Positions 20,899 through 32,142 of a DNA stretch of 64,000 nucleotides are shown in pieces (within the stretch, counting starts at the first letter, position 1; each line of letters starts with the position of its first letter). Below the pieces are notes generated by a model that ran no database searches, was not told where the DNA came from, and saw only the letters and a list, made by a program, of their open reading frames with translations. The stretch is from Bryopsis sp. KO-2023 (lineage: Eukaryota > Chlorophyta > Ulvophyceae > Bryopsidales > Bryopsidaceae), in assembly GCA_030272585.1 (NCBI GenBank), contig BSYQ01000008.1, positions 744,001 to 808,000 on the forward strand, written 5' to 3'. The translations under genes were made by a program, and so were the position numbers.

Positions 20899-23352
20899 TC
20901 AGGTGGTGATGATTTTTCTTTCCCTCAATCGCAACGCTGAGCGGTCCATGGCTGTGGGGGAATCAGTAGGGACAAACTTCCTTTCGTCGATGAAACGACG
21001 GACGATGTCGAAAGCAGCTTCTGGCTGGTCTGTCGGCACCATGTGGCCAGCTTGGTAGACTCTACAAAAAGTCAAAGGCTCCGTGGCTTCGCACTGGCCT
21101 GCTACGACTGCTTGGCCAGATTTGGATGTGAATCCCCAGTCGCTCAATTTTCCGGTCCATTTAGACGATTTGTCCCAAGCCATGCCATCCAGCCAAGCCT
21201 GTAGAAAGGAAAAGCAACAAACACGTTGTTTTGAAATACGGGGCCACAATAAACCTCACTACAATACCACACTTTCTTGAGTGGAGCCTATCCTGACTTT
21301 TTTCCAAAAACACGAGAAAAGAAAGAATAACTGAAAATAAACTGTAAACCAGGCAACCACTGGATCCAAAACCCAGACTCTTTCTTTCTTTCTTTCTTTT
21401 TTTTTTTTTCTTTTCGTGTCAAATTTTTGTCGGTCGCAACAAAAGCTATAGCCGACAGCTCACCGCCACGACTGGCTTAATTATTCTGACTGGAATATAA
21501 TTATTACTGACTGGATTATTCTACTGTGGGAAAAAAGCCACCCCGTAAAACGCTATTAACAGAAATAACCCACCTTGTTGCCCATCCAGTTGCAAATCAA
21601 ATCCTGATCTCCGACATACACCATGAAACGAATTCCATCATTCAGCAGCTCGCGCACTTGAACCCCCATGTTGATGGCCAGGTCCCCATACATTTCCCTC
21701 ATCACCTGAACATCGAAAAAAAACACACACAACCAATAAACCACACCATATTTCCCACCAAAAATCTGCCATATTTCAGCATCCCCCCCCCCCCCCCTTT
21801 CCCAAAAAAAAGAAAATCCATTCAAAAGAGCCCCCAGCTCATTTTTCAAGTTTTTCACACATGGTTTTGAATCTCACATGGGAGGTGCACTCTGACCACC
21901 GCTTATGCACTCCTAGTATTTTTTGGACCCCTGGGTCGTTGAGGAATTTGGTGATCAAACTATAGTCGTAGCAGAGGGAGCCGGCACATTTTTTCCGAAT
22001 GTCGTAATAGTTTATGTCTGGGTTTGCGTCGATGACAGGATCCCAATTTACTCTGAAGCAAATCCACACCAAAGAAACATCAAAAATAAAATATGCCAAA
22101 AAGTAATATAAAAAATTAGTACGTATATATATATATGAACGGGCTGCACTCAGCCTTTTGGCTTTGTGAAATTGAATACAATATATAACCATAAAATGTA
22201 AATTTTCCGAAAAGAAAGAGAAAAACTAACCTACACACGATGGAATATTGACGAGGGAAGGGAAATGAGCAACATGAAAAAAACTCAGGAAAAAACAAGC
22301 AAATCATGTTCTGCATTAATTTTACCCTGTCATTCCACTGGATTTGATGGGATGGTTGTATGTAGCATTGATGCGTTCATGATTTAAATAAGAATAATAA
22401 TAACAATGGCTAAGAAATTTTGGTATTACACACGTGCATGATTCAAATTAAAAAAATAGTAGTTAAGAGATTGTGGTATTACAAGTTGCATTCTTCAGCT
22501 GCATCGTAGCAGGCATAAAAACCCTTTGTTGCTTGACATTCCCTGTCAAATTCGATGCACTCATCCTCTTCCTCCCTTATGGAAGCAGCCAATTTCTGAA
22601 ACCAAAGGAAACTATTTCAATTAAAGAAAAAAAAAACCCTAAAGACACAAAAAAAAATACTGTGGAAAAAAAAGCATTCGAACATTGCTTCTGAAATTAA
22701 AAAAAAAATCGATTCCTCCAAAGTCACAGTTCTCAAAAAACAGGAAAAAAGAAAGATTAAAAAAAAAAAAAAAACTTGAATGGTAGGTACACTTCTGCAG
22801 TGGCTTCGATTTGCTGGCATGTATTAAACAAAAATCTGTGAAAAAAGATATACATGTCTTACGACTTTGCGGAGACCTGTGTTTTTGTTTTTTTTATATT
22901 AAAAAAAAAGCCCTTTGAAATTACCTTTGAAATGAGTCCATTTGCTTCTGCAAACTTGGGATACGATAATGAGATGGCGAGTGGGTTAGTCATGGGGTTG
23001 CCCATCAAAACTCCCTTCAATTTTAGATCAAGCGAATCAGCATTCTTGTGAATACTGTCGGCAATCGCAGGGAGGTAGTGCCCTGTCCCAAGCAAATATC
23101 AAAAAAACTGAAATAAAGAACAGAACTCTGCAGACAGATTTGTTCATTGTTGGCCAAGGTATATGAAAAACTGGTGGAGAATTTACAGAAGGTAAATTAG
23201 CCAGGGAAAGGTGTGGAGTCGGACAGATTTTTCTGAAAATTTGAGAATCGTGCGGTGTTGCAGATGTGTTTCACAAAGATATAGTTAATCGGAGAACCAG
23301 TCTTTTGATACATATTATGGGTTGTTTATGGGTTTCAATGCATATGTTATAT

Positions 23353-23386
<34 letters not shown>

Positions 23387-24211
23387 TTCTAATTTGTCAT
23401 CGAACATCAGTGCAGCTCAGAATTTGCATTGAAGAAAAATATAAAAAGGAAGGGATGAAGTCAGGGAATGATCCTGTCATTGGAAAAGAAATGTGATGTG
23501 ACCTTTCGCAAATTCAACAAAATTTATTTCAAAATGACCTGTCACCTGCGTAAGACTCGCCGGACAGGTAGAAGTCTTTTCCCTTCAATTCGGGATGTAT
23601 TTCCAGAAACTCCACAAAGAACGCCAGCATGTCGGCTCCAACGCCAGCTTCGTAGTGAACATAGTCGCCGGTGTCGTGACTGTAGCTGAACCCGGTCCCG
23701 ACCGGTTGATCAACGAAAATTATGTTTTGGCCGATGTCCCAACCGAACTCCGACCACCTGAGGGTGAGATCTTCTTGGATCTTGTATGGCCCGTTTTCGG
23801 TGAACAGTCCGAGCATCGACGAGCATCCTGGCCCCCCATTCGTCCAAAACAGCAAAGGAGCGTCGGGAGATTTGTTACGTTCCTGCAGAACCGAGTTCAG
23901 AAACGTTCGACCGGAAATACAGCATCGCTGTTTGGCTTGGGTTGGGATGCGATCGAAAGAACAGGGTGGGGGTGCGTTCCATCGAATACCTGGAAGTAGA
24001 AGTAGAAGAGTTTCGCATCTTCAGTGTTCTCGGGGTGTATATACCCTGCGGCGTGGTATGGTGGGTCGGTGAGTGGCACCGAGTTGCCGCGAGGATTGGA
24101 GGGGGGGACCAGGTGCTGCAAATCGGTTATAGGCCATTCTTTGATGAATGCGGCGGTGGAATCGGAAGCCCACAGCAACAGCACTCCAGCGAACAGCAAT
24201 GACACCCCCAT
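20899..24211 (-). CDS. Serine carboxypeptidase (S10 family), secretory
   Basis: Nine exons (24211-23990, 23882-23546, 23082-22925, 22813-22793, 22595-22483, 22409-22326, 22052-21878, 21705-21574, 21198-20899) join in phase to 513 residues. A signal peptide (MGVSLLFAGVLLLWASDSTA) is followed by the S10 landmarks: LLFWTNGGPGCSSMLGLFTE (oxyanion/substrate binding), the nucleophile in GESYAGHYLP, NYYDIRKKC and SLCYDYSLITKFLND, the catalytic Asp in YVGDQDLICNWMGN, and the catalytic His in AGHMVPTDQPEAAFD. These enzymes remove C-terminal residues from peptides in vacuoles/lysosomes or outside the cell. Two oddities: a 21-base microexon (22813-22793, QIEATAE), and exon 22409-22326, whose first part lies in a tandem repeat shared with the intron before it. 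The start codon is the Met of the signal peptide. Confidence 0.93.
22378..22484. repeat. Tandem ~52-55-base duplication across an intron/exon boundary of the carboxypeptidase gene
   Basis: On the sense strand two adjacent units each start GTAATACC(A) and end AATCATG(C/A)ACG. The first unit starts at the 5' donor of the intron; the second supplies the likely acceptor (TTTCTTAG) and the first ~12 codons of the next exon. Confidence 0.6.
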
Positions 24212-25964
24212 TTTCCTCAGACGTGTGAGAACTCCCCAACGGCGGTTCCACGGCTGCTCAAAAATAAAAGTTGTACGTCAAACTCACGTGAAAAGTACGT
24301 GGTTGTGTGCGCTTTGGTGTGCATCACCTAAAGATCATTCAAAAAGGGGTTTTGCTGTGCAGAATTGGGGAGGTGGGTCTGTCACTGGAAAAAGGAAAAA
24401 AGATGGCAAATACTGGGGGGGGGGGGCATACAGAGAAACCTCAGCCAGGAAGTTTGTATCACCTTAATCAATCTATCCAATCAACTGAAAGCAAATCATC
24501 AACATGAGAAGCCAACTGAACCAAAAATGTGGAAACCATGTCAACATCAATTTACCAAAATACCAAATGTTTTCAATTTTTTCAAATTTCCCAATTTCCC
24601 AATGTCCAAATCATCCCATTAGACCCAAACACCAAAATTTCCAAGAAACAGAAGAGTCCCAATATTCCCACTGAAGATATTGAAACCCAATCTCAAACGC
24701 AATATGACAAGCCATCTCACCGTGATAAATCAGCAAAGGCACTATGAACGAGCCAACCCACACCGAAAGGGAGAATTCGTTTTGTTTAAGGTTAAATCAT
24801 GTAGCGGTTTTCAAAGGTGTTGAGTGGGGCTGGTGGTGTCGGGACTTTTCACCAGTAAACATTACGAGGCTCTTGGGGTTTTTTGGGTCTAGAAAATGGA
24901 GGTTGCTGGTAGTTGGGTGGTAGAAATTATTTAGAAATTGGCAAGGAAGGTTCTGTTGTTTTTGATGTTTTGGGCATCATGGCCCGGAACAGGTCGGTCG
25001 AAAGGTTAAGTGGGTTGGGTTATTGAAGAACACCAGAGATCGGAAGACGAATATTGTTATGTAAGAACCTTTAAAAAAAAGGGAGAATCATAATAAAGGA
25101 TGGGAGGGAGCAAAGACTACTGTTCAAGTATGGATGGAAATGTGACGTGGAATTCGTGACAATAGATTTCTGGGAAATATGCATGTATATCAAATATATT
25201 TAAAGAGAACTGAAATTCGAAACTGGCAACAGTGGCAATGATAGAAACGAAAACGACCGCTTTCCACGGGTGATGGGTGGGAGAAGTCGTTGGATGCCTG
25301 AGAGACTTCCAGGGGGGGGAGCACCGAAAAAAATAAAAATAAAGTGATATAATGTATGGTTAGAGTTCTGATAGTTGACCAAACGCCTTGTTCTTTCAAC
25401 AGTTGGAAAATGTTCCTTCTAGCAGTGAGATAGACAGATAGACAGACAGACAGACAGCAAAGTTCCAGACAGAAAACTGAGTGCAAAATAGGTTTTACAT
25501 CGTTCGTTTTTGTTACCCAACTCATCCCTTCTTGTTCTAAGATTCGACTATCCGATAGTCAACAGAAATATGTCATTCCTGGATATGTGAAACAGGTTTG
25601 ACCTCTCTCCTCCACTACACCTGTTACCAGCCACAGTTCGTTTTCGGCTCACACCCAGAAATCGCCCAGCAACTAATTAGTGGTTACAGCGTCAGGTGGA
25701 TCAACAACTCGTCACAGCAACAACAACAATAATAACAGCAGTTTATGGGACTTTTACAGCAGTCTTCTTTCGGACCCTATTTCTTATCTCTACAATTGTC
25801 ATGTATCTCGTCATTTCAACACAATACTACTTCTGATGGCCTCTTTTTGCTGTAATTGATTGATTGATTGATTCAACGCTATACTACTGCTGTACTTTCT
25901 CCAGCCAAACTGCAACCATTACAATCCAGTACACAAAGCCACACACACAGCGCTCAACAACCGG
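24212..25964. other. Intergenic region with microsatellites
   Basis: AT-rich sequence without a supported gene. It contains a poly-G tract at 24415-24427, a (GACA)n-like run at 25430-25458 and (TTGA)n at 25856-25872. Confidence 0.4.
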
Positions 25965-26630
25965 TTAGGCTTTACGAACTTGAAAAGTTGTTTCGCGTTA
26001 CCCCCCCCCCTCCTTTTTTTTGGAATTGGAGGGGGGAATCAGAAAATTTTGTAAAATAGGCCGCAGTAATCGATTTTTGAAATTTTGAAAGCGGCCCGAG
26101 CCTTCTTATCCTGTGAGGATGCTAAATACGCCTTCTTTTCGGCCAATTACCCTTGGAGTGCTTCTGTGGGGGGACCATCCTAAATTGCTGTCAGACCTGC
26201 ACACTAGGGCTGACGTGGAAAGCCTTACTACAAAATGAGTTTCTCCAAAAACGATCATTCCGAACGTACGAGCATTGTACCGCAACATTTCTGTGTCAAA
26301 CCTATCCACTTTCCTTGCAGCCCTGCAAATTCGAACGAGATATTGAAGTGATTCTCTTCCACGTTCATGACGGCGAGCATAAGTCTCTTCAGCGTCCTTT
26401 AACGTTGAGATTTTGTTATTCTATGATGGATTGAAGGACTCTCTTGTTGAAACTTTCGATATTGTGGTCTTTTTGGAAATAGTCAGCAGTTCCTTGGATA
26501 GTTTTAAGGAAATTAATCCATTTTGACTCATTTTACAAAAACATCCGTTTTACAACTTCCCCCCCCCCCCTTCAAAAAAAATAGGATCGTAATGTAACGC
26601 GAAACAACTTATCAAATTCGTAAAGCCTTA
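25965..26630. mobile_element. Non-autonomous PIF/Harbinger-like DNA element (MITE)
   Basis: An imperfect terminal inverted repeat of about 34 bases bounds the element: left GGCTTTACGAACTTGAAAAG...TTTCGCGTTAC (25968-26001), right its reverse complement with two mismatches (26594-26627). A direct TTA flanks both ends (25965-25967 and 26628-26630), the 3-base target duplication typical of PIF/Harbinger elements. Both repeats are followed inward by a poly-C tract, one next to T and the other next to A runs. The ~600-base interior has no transposase-like reading, so mobility would depend on an enzyme encoded elsewhere. Confidence 0.7.
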
Positions 26631-26863
26631 CACGGACCTACATCCGCGATCGAACACATCTGACCATTCTGGCGACGACAACGATAACCTTTCTAAGCGA
26701 CTATGTCGCACATTCCCTACTTCCAAACTTGACATCGACGGTCAAACTCCCCTCATATACATATACATGGTTCTTGTTCTTCATATCTCTCGCGAAGTTT
26801 GGCATCTGTCGAGTAACGAACTGCTAGGGAACAAACGAAGGCGGGAAATAGTTACGAGCTACG

Positions 26864-29800
26864 ATGCAGTTCTTGCCAGCCGCCAGCCGCCTCCCGCCTA
26901 CTCTTGCGGCTACGAAGCACGCAAGACTCTCTCAGTCGCCCCGCATCTTCAAAGGCTCGAAATATCAGAGAGTTGGGAGGTCGTTTCCGCGACTGCGTTT
27001 CAAACCAGACACCGAAACCGATGTGCCTACCAGCGATGCTGAAACCACTGCACGCACGCTTTCCGAAGGCACCTGGGATCGAGAGTAAGAAAACTCCCTC
27101 GACACCTTGATAAAATGGGTTTTCTCCACATCGCACTGGTGTGGTGGTGACTGACGCCTTTCCCTGCTTTTTGCAGCGAGTGGTTCTCGGCGTACGAAGA
27201 CGCCGTTGAAAGTCCAAGCGGTTACTGGATGAAGATAGAAGGCGAGTTGCCAAGCACGCTGAGAGGAACATATTTCAGGTGAGGGTCCACCATCGTCTAC
27301 GAACGATCGCGTCGCCGTTTCTTTCGGTGTGTACAGAAGAAAGTCGCCTCCAATTCAACCACCTCCTGTTTGTTGACCCATGAGCATGAGTTTCTACCGT
27401 GTCGCTCAGGAATGGCCCAGGGAGATGGAACGATGGTGGAGAAGATGTCTTGCACCCATACGACAGCGAAGGCCTGGTGGCTAGCATATCGATAAAAAAT
27501 GGGCGTGCATTCTTTCGATCCAGATTTGTGGAGACCAAAGAGTGAGTCCAGCTTTTTCCCAATTTTTCGTTCAAGAAAAGTTGTTCATCCTTGTTCGGTC
27601 GACCCTTGGAGTTTTTGGAAAAAGCTTGGTATCACTGGGTGCAAATTCCCGTCTCAAAATCTGGAGCAAAGAAGAGTTGATCGAAACTGATTTGCAGGTC
27701 CCAACAGGAGGAGGCGAAAGGTCAAAAGGTCTACAAAGGAGCCTTTGGCACTGTACCTAACGCCGCCAGGAAGAACTTTGATGTTTACGTCAAGAATGCC
27801 TCAAATTCTGCAGTGTTCTTGTGGGGGCCAAAGTTGTGGACCTTGTATGAGGTGCTGTTTCTTCATGGCAGTTTCTTTGAATGTATTTCCATCCAATGCG
27901 CATGCTTGATGTTGAAATAGTGAAAAATTCTCGCGCAATGGACCCAGAGGGTGCTGAAACTGTGCTGGCCTGTTTACGATTGATTCGCATGATATGTTAT
28001 ATCGATATGTGAATACAAATGTTTTTCTTGAAATGCTTTCCATCTGCAGTCTGGGCAACCTTATCTTCTCGACCCTTACACGTTGAGAACTGTTGGGCTC
28101 GACAACCTTGACGGGGTTTTCCATGAGGGTCTTCCTTTCGATCTTGGACTAGGGAGGATCGCTAATAGCCTTACTGGTGCGCTTGCACTGAATATTAATA
28201 TCTCTTATCACGTCTCCCCCTGGGGAAGAAGCGAACAACTCCTGGCATTGTCCAAAATAGAAACAGGCTCTGCGTCGGTAGATAGAACGGTTCCCTCAAG
28301 AAAAAGTAGTGTCTTCCTCTTCGTTTCACAATCGCTCCAGGAGCAAAACGTGAGGAAATTTCGCTTCGAATGTTTAGGTGCCCTTCTCCAAGTTCTGAAG
28401 CGTGATGAAAGCTTCAAGGCACTCGTTGGTGGCGATGCCGTCTGCGCGCACCCAAGAGTGGATCCCAAGACAAACAGACTTGTCATATTTTCTTACCGGC
28501 TGAAGGTACGCCCACTTCCACAGTACTCCTGAATCTGAACGTTTGTTTCACGATCTCTTCTATACGAAAGTTGGTGGTGCGCAGCTGTCCCACAACCCCT
28601 CCCTCATTTCGACCGAGCTGACGTTCTACGAATTTGACCAAAAATTCAATCTTGTGAACACCCTGCACCACACCTTTCCTGGATATGCATTCGTGCATGA
28701 TTTTGGATTGACAGAGAACTACTACGTCGTTATCGAGGTATGATGATCTTCTTTCTGTGCTTTGTCTCGTTCGCTGAAGCTGGAATTATTGTTTGAGGCA
28801 ACTTTGCTCTGTCGCAGAACCCCATTTCCTTCAATATTTCGAAGTATCTCCGAGGAGTTCAAAGTCCTATCCATTGCGTTGAGTGGGAACCAGCTGGATC
28901 TTTAAAGGCACGGTATTTCTTCACCTCACCTCCACAAAAATGAACACCATGAACTCAGTACTGATTGGTCCAGCATTCCTTGTTTCTCAGGCTCATTTGA
29001 TCTCTAGACCTTCGTCCGATTCCGCTTCAAAATCCAAAGCGCAGATCATCAAGGTGAGCGCAACATTCCTCAAGAAGCAATTCTATTTCATTCAAGCTTC
29101 TTCGTGGGAATGCTGATCAGCATGGTGTGCCGGCTTCAGATGCAACCCTCTTTCTGTTTCCATCACGTTAACGCGTACGAAGAAGACTCGACTGTGGTCT
29201 TGGACTCCATCCATTACCCCCGTTTCCCCGACTTTCACTACATGCTGCAGCCTGGGAAGGGCTACAAAGACATCGATGCAGATCAACAACCCATCGGTCG
29301 GTAGGGAGTCATCGAGAGCTGCGCAAGGACTAATGTGCACTGGATGCTTCATGAGTTTTCAGTTTTGCCGTGGGTTCACCTTACCAAACTTCCGCGCTGG
29401 TTTCTTTGGCAGGTTGAAAAGGATGGTGCTGGATTTGGAAAAAAGGGAAGGAACTCTCACGGAGAAAAACTTTCGCGCCATGGAGTTTCCGGGGATCAAC
29501 GCAGGGTTTGAGGGCAGCCCATACAAGTACACGTATGTGTCTGCATCCTTGCATCCCCACAAGAATCAACCAGGTCAAGCTATCGCAAAGGTTCGACATG
29601 TCGGGCTGATTCCTCCCTGGTCTTATGTTGCACGCACACAGAGCGCTGTTTGGTTGGTTGACTGATTTCTAGTTTCAGGAATCCTTGGTCGCGACTCGCG
29701 TGGTTAGAATGTATCGTTTCGCAAATGTGCATTCCACCCCCATCGAGAATGCCGTGTGCATGGCAGGTGAACGTCGACTCAGGAGCAGTGGAGATGTGGA

Positions 29801-30303
29801 GTGCAGGCACGCACTACTACGTTGGGGAGCCAGAGTTTGTTTCGAATTACCAAGGGATCGGCGCCGTTTCTGAGGTGGAAGATGATGGATGGATCCTTTG
29901 CATGTGCTATGACAGTTTGGCACAACGCAGCGAGCTCGTCGTGCTGAATGCCAGGAGAGTGATCGACGGTCCAGTTGCGGTTCTTCCTTTGGAAGGGAAG
30001 CTCCCCCACGGTAAGATTGATACACGATGCACCCAGCCAGCAATTCAAATATACAAACAAGCAATCTTGCATCGAAAAATGTTAACAGGAAAGTGTTGTA
30101 TTGTTGGGAAAATGTTGCACTGGTGAATCCACAGCTGTAGCAAAAAAAGAAAGCCTCTGTCGCTCCGAATCGACAAAGAGAATGAGTGCTCCAAACAAAA
30201 GCATTGGATTTTCAGCCCAAATCTGACTTCTGATGATAATTTTTTTTCACCATTTATTACAGGTCTCCATGGTTGCTGGTCAGGGAAGTATTTTGGACCA
30301 TGA
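26864..30303 (+). CDS. Carotenoid cleavage dioxygenase (RPE65/CCD family)
   Basis: Twelve exons (26864-27084, 27177-27278, 27410-27541, 27698-27851, 28050-28505, 28585-28737, 28818-28912, 29008-29053, 29140-29300, 29413-29590, 29767-30010, 30263-30303) join in phase to 660 residues. Family landmarks: GELPSTLRGTYFRNGPGRW, KLWTLYESGQPYLLDPYTL, and four iron-binding His in CAHPRVDP, FVHDFGLTENYYV, FCFHHVNAYEE and the last exon's GLHGCW; also EPEFVSN and SEVEDDGWILCMCYD near the C-terminus. Such enzymes cleave carotenoid double bonds to apocarotenoids. The N-terminus is rich in Arg, Ser and Pro with few acids, as in organelle transit peptides. Between 'GVFHEGLPFDLG' and the first iron His there is a ~80-residue insertion not usual in the family; it reads open within one exon. 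Start is the first ATG of exon 1. Confidence 0.93.
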
Positions 30304-32142
30304 AATGTGACGATTGGTACTACTCCTAGCTATTATAAAGAAATGGACCGACGGTGAAGCGGAAACTCTGTTTCTTGTGGATAGAATAGGTTCAGATTTG
30401 GTTTTAAGCTCGAAACATGCTTCAGGATGAAAGGAATAGATATACTGGCGAATCATGAACGAGGAGGAATAGATTAACGGTGGCTGAAGCGTTGGTAGAT
30501 GATTAAAACTGGACTCTCTCAGGATTTTGTCAGTGTGAAGAAGGTTTAGACATTCTTCACTAACTAGGTATTTATTGGTGGATGAGGTAGATATAATTAT
30601 TGCTATCCTTGGCTGCTTTTTTTGAGAATTTTTGGTTATTATATTTGAAGAGGTAACACTCTGAATTCCGACCATTTCCTTACAGAGACACTGCCCCCCC
30701 CACAAGAGCTATCATTCAATCCTGGTTGAGGATGGAAATTTATTCAAGATTTAAATTTGTTCTCATTATTTTTGAATTCCCTCGTAGTTGCTAATGATGA
30801 AAGTTTCTTCCAACCCCACCGCTACTCCTGCTGGGTCAAAATTCTACTGAACTAAATTGATAGCATACTAACGATTGAATATTGAATATTGCCCCAATTC
30901 ATATATTGCAATGCGAATGATGAAGAGAAAGAAAAAGAAAAAGAAAAAGAGAAAACCCACCCACCCCTTCTATCTTGACACGATTTCCAGACAAAAAACC
31001 TGACACGATTTCCAGACAAAAACAAAGAGAAGAAGAAAAAATTCAACTTTTCCACCACCATGTTTTGCAACATCGTTTTCCACCCCCACCCCCCACCTCG
31101 TGTTCGGCAAAAAAAAAAGTACAAATAAATAAAAAAAAGAGAGCCTGTGTAATAATGAGTTTCAAAAAAGAAAGCAGGCAACGAGACTATATTCACTCGA
31201 AATAAACCACCGAAGTACAAAAAAAATCATATTTTCAGCTCCAATAGGGCTTGGCCCATTCTCTTTTCAGGGGAAAAGAATTTTTTCTTCTTTCTGTTCA
31301 AAAAAAAAAAAAGAATAATCAATTTCATACAACCCCTATCATGCCAGTTTTTTTAAGTTAAATGTTTGTTTTTTACCCCCACTATGCCAAGAAATTTGTT
31401 CTGATTTTTTTTCTTACCTTTTGTCATGTGCGTATGTGTTTTTTTTGTAACACCTTTTTTTTCCCCATTTTTTTTTCCCTTTTCGGTTAAAAGTCAAAAG
31501 GGAGGATGAAAACTTCAATATTGAATAATCCGACTATTCCCCTTTATCCACATGTGGTGCTCATCGTTTTTTTTTTTTTTTTTTTTTGAGGCCTCTAATC
31601 ACTGTTCTAGCCCCACCCTCATTTTTTTTTTCTGGGTAAATCCCTCGCAAGTGCATGATTTCTTTCTTTCTTTCTTTTTTTCCACCCCTTTTCTCTCTCC
31701 CCCTTCAAAACAGGCCATTGACAAGAAGCCCCCCCCCAAAAAAAAAAAAAAAAAAAACAGAGCGAGCTACCAGCGAGGTTCATGCTCCAGACTCTTGCAT
31801 TTTTTTTTTCCGAAGTTTTTTTCAAATCCTGCAAACAGTTCTTTTCCAAATAGCCATCGAACCTCTAAAAAAAATGGCACCGGACCCAACTGCTCTAATC
31901 CCCATTTTCCCCCCATCGAAATTCTTTTTTTCTTTCTTTTGATGAAACCCAACTCGCCCAGGGGTGCCAAAAACATACTCTTCTCACTCATATCCTTACT
32001 GGGGATTTCCCCCACCCAAAATCTGCCATCCCTCCCTTTGAATTTTTGTTTTCAAACAGTCTTTGTTTGTCCCAAACGGCCCCCGAAAAAAAAAAACAAA
32101 AAAAAAAACGCAACAAAATCCACAAATCCCCCCCCCCCTCCA
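30304..32142. other. Intergenic homopolymer-rich region
   Basis: Includes GAAAAA-type repeats near 30925-30950, long T runs (31568-31586) and a C(7)A(19) tract at 31731-31757. The long Phe/Lys/Pro-rich open frame across 31552-32349 reads through these homopolymers and is not a credible gene. Confidence 0.45.
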
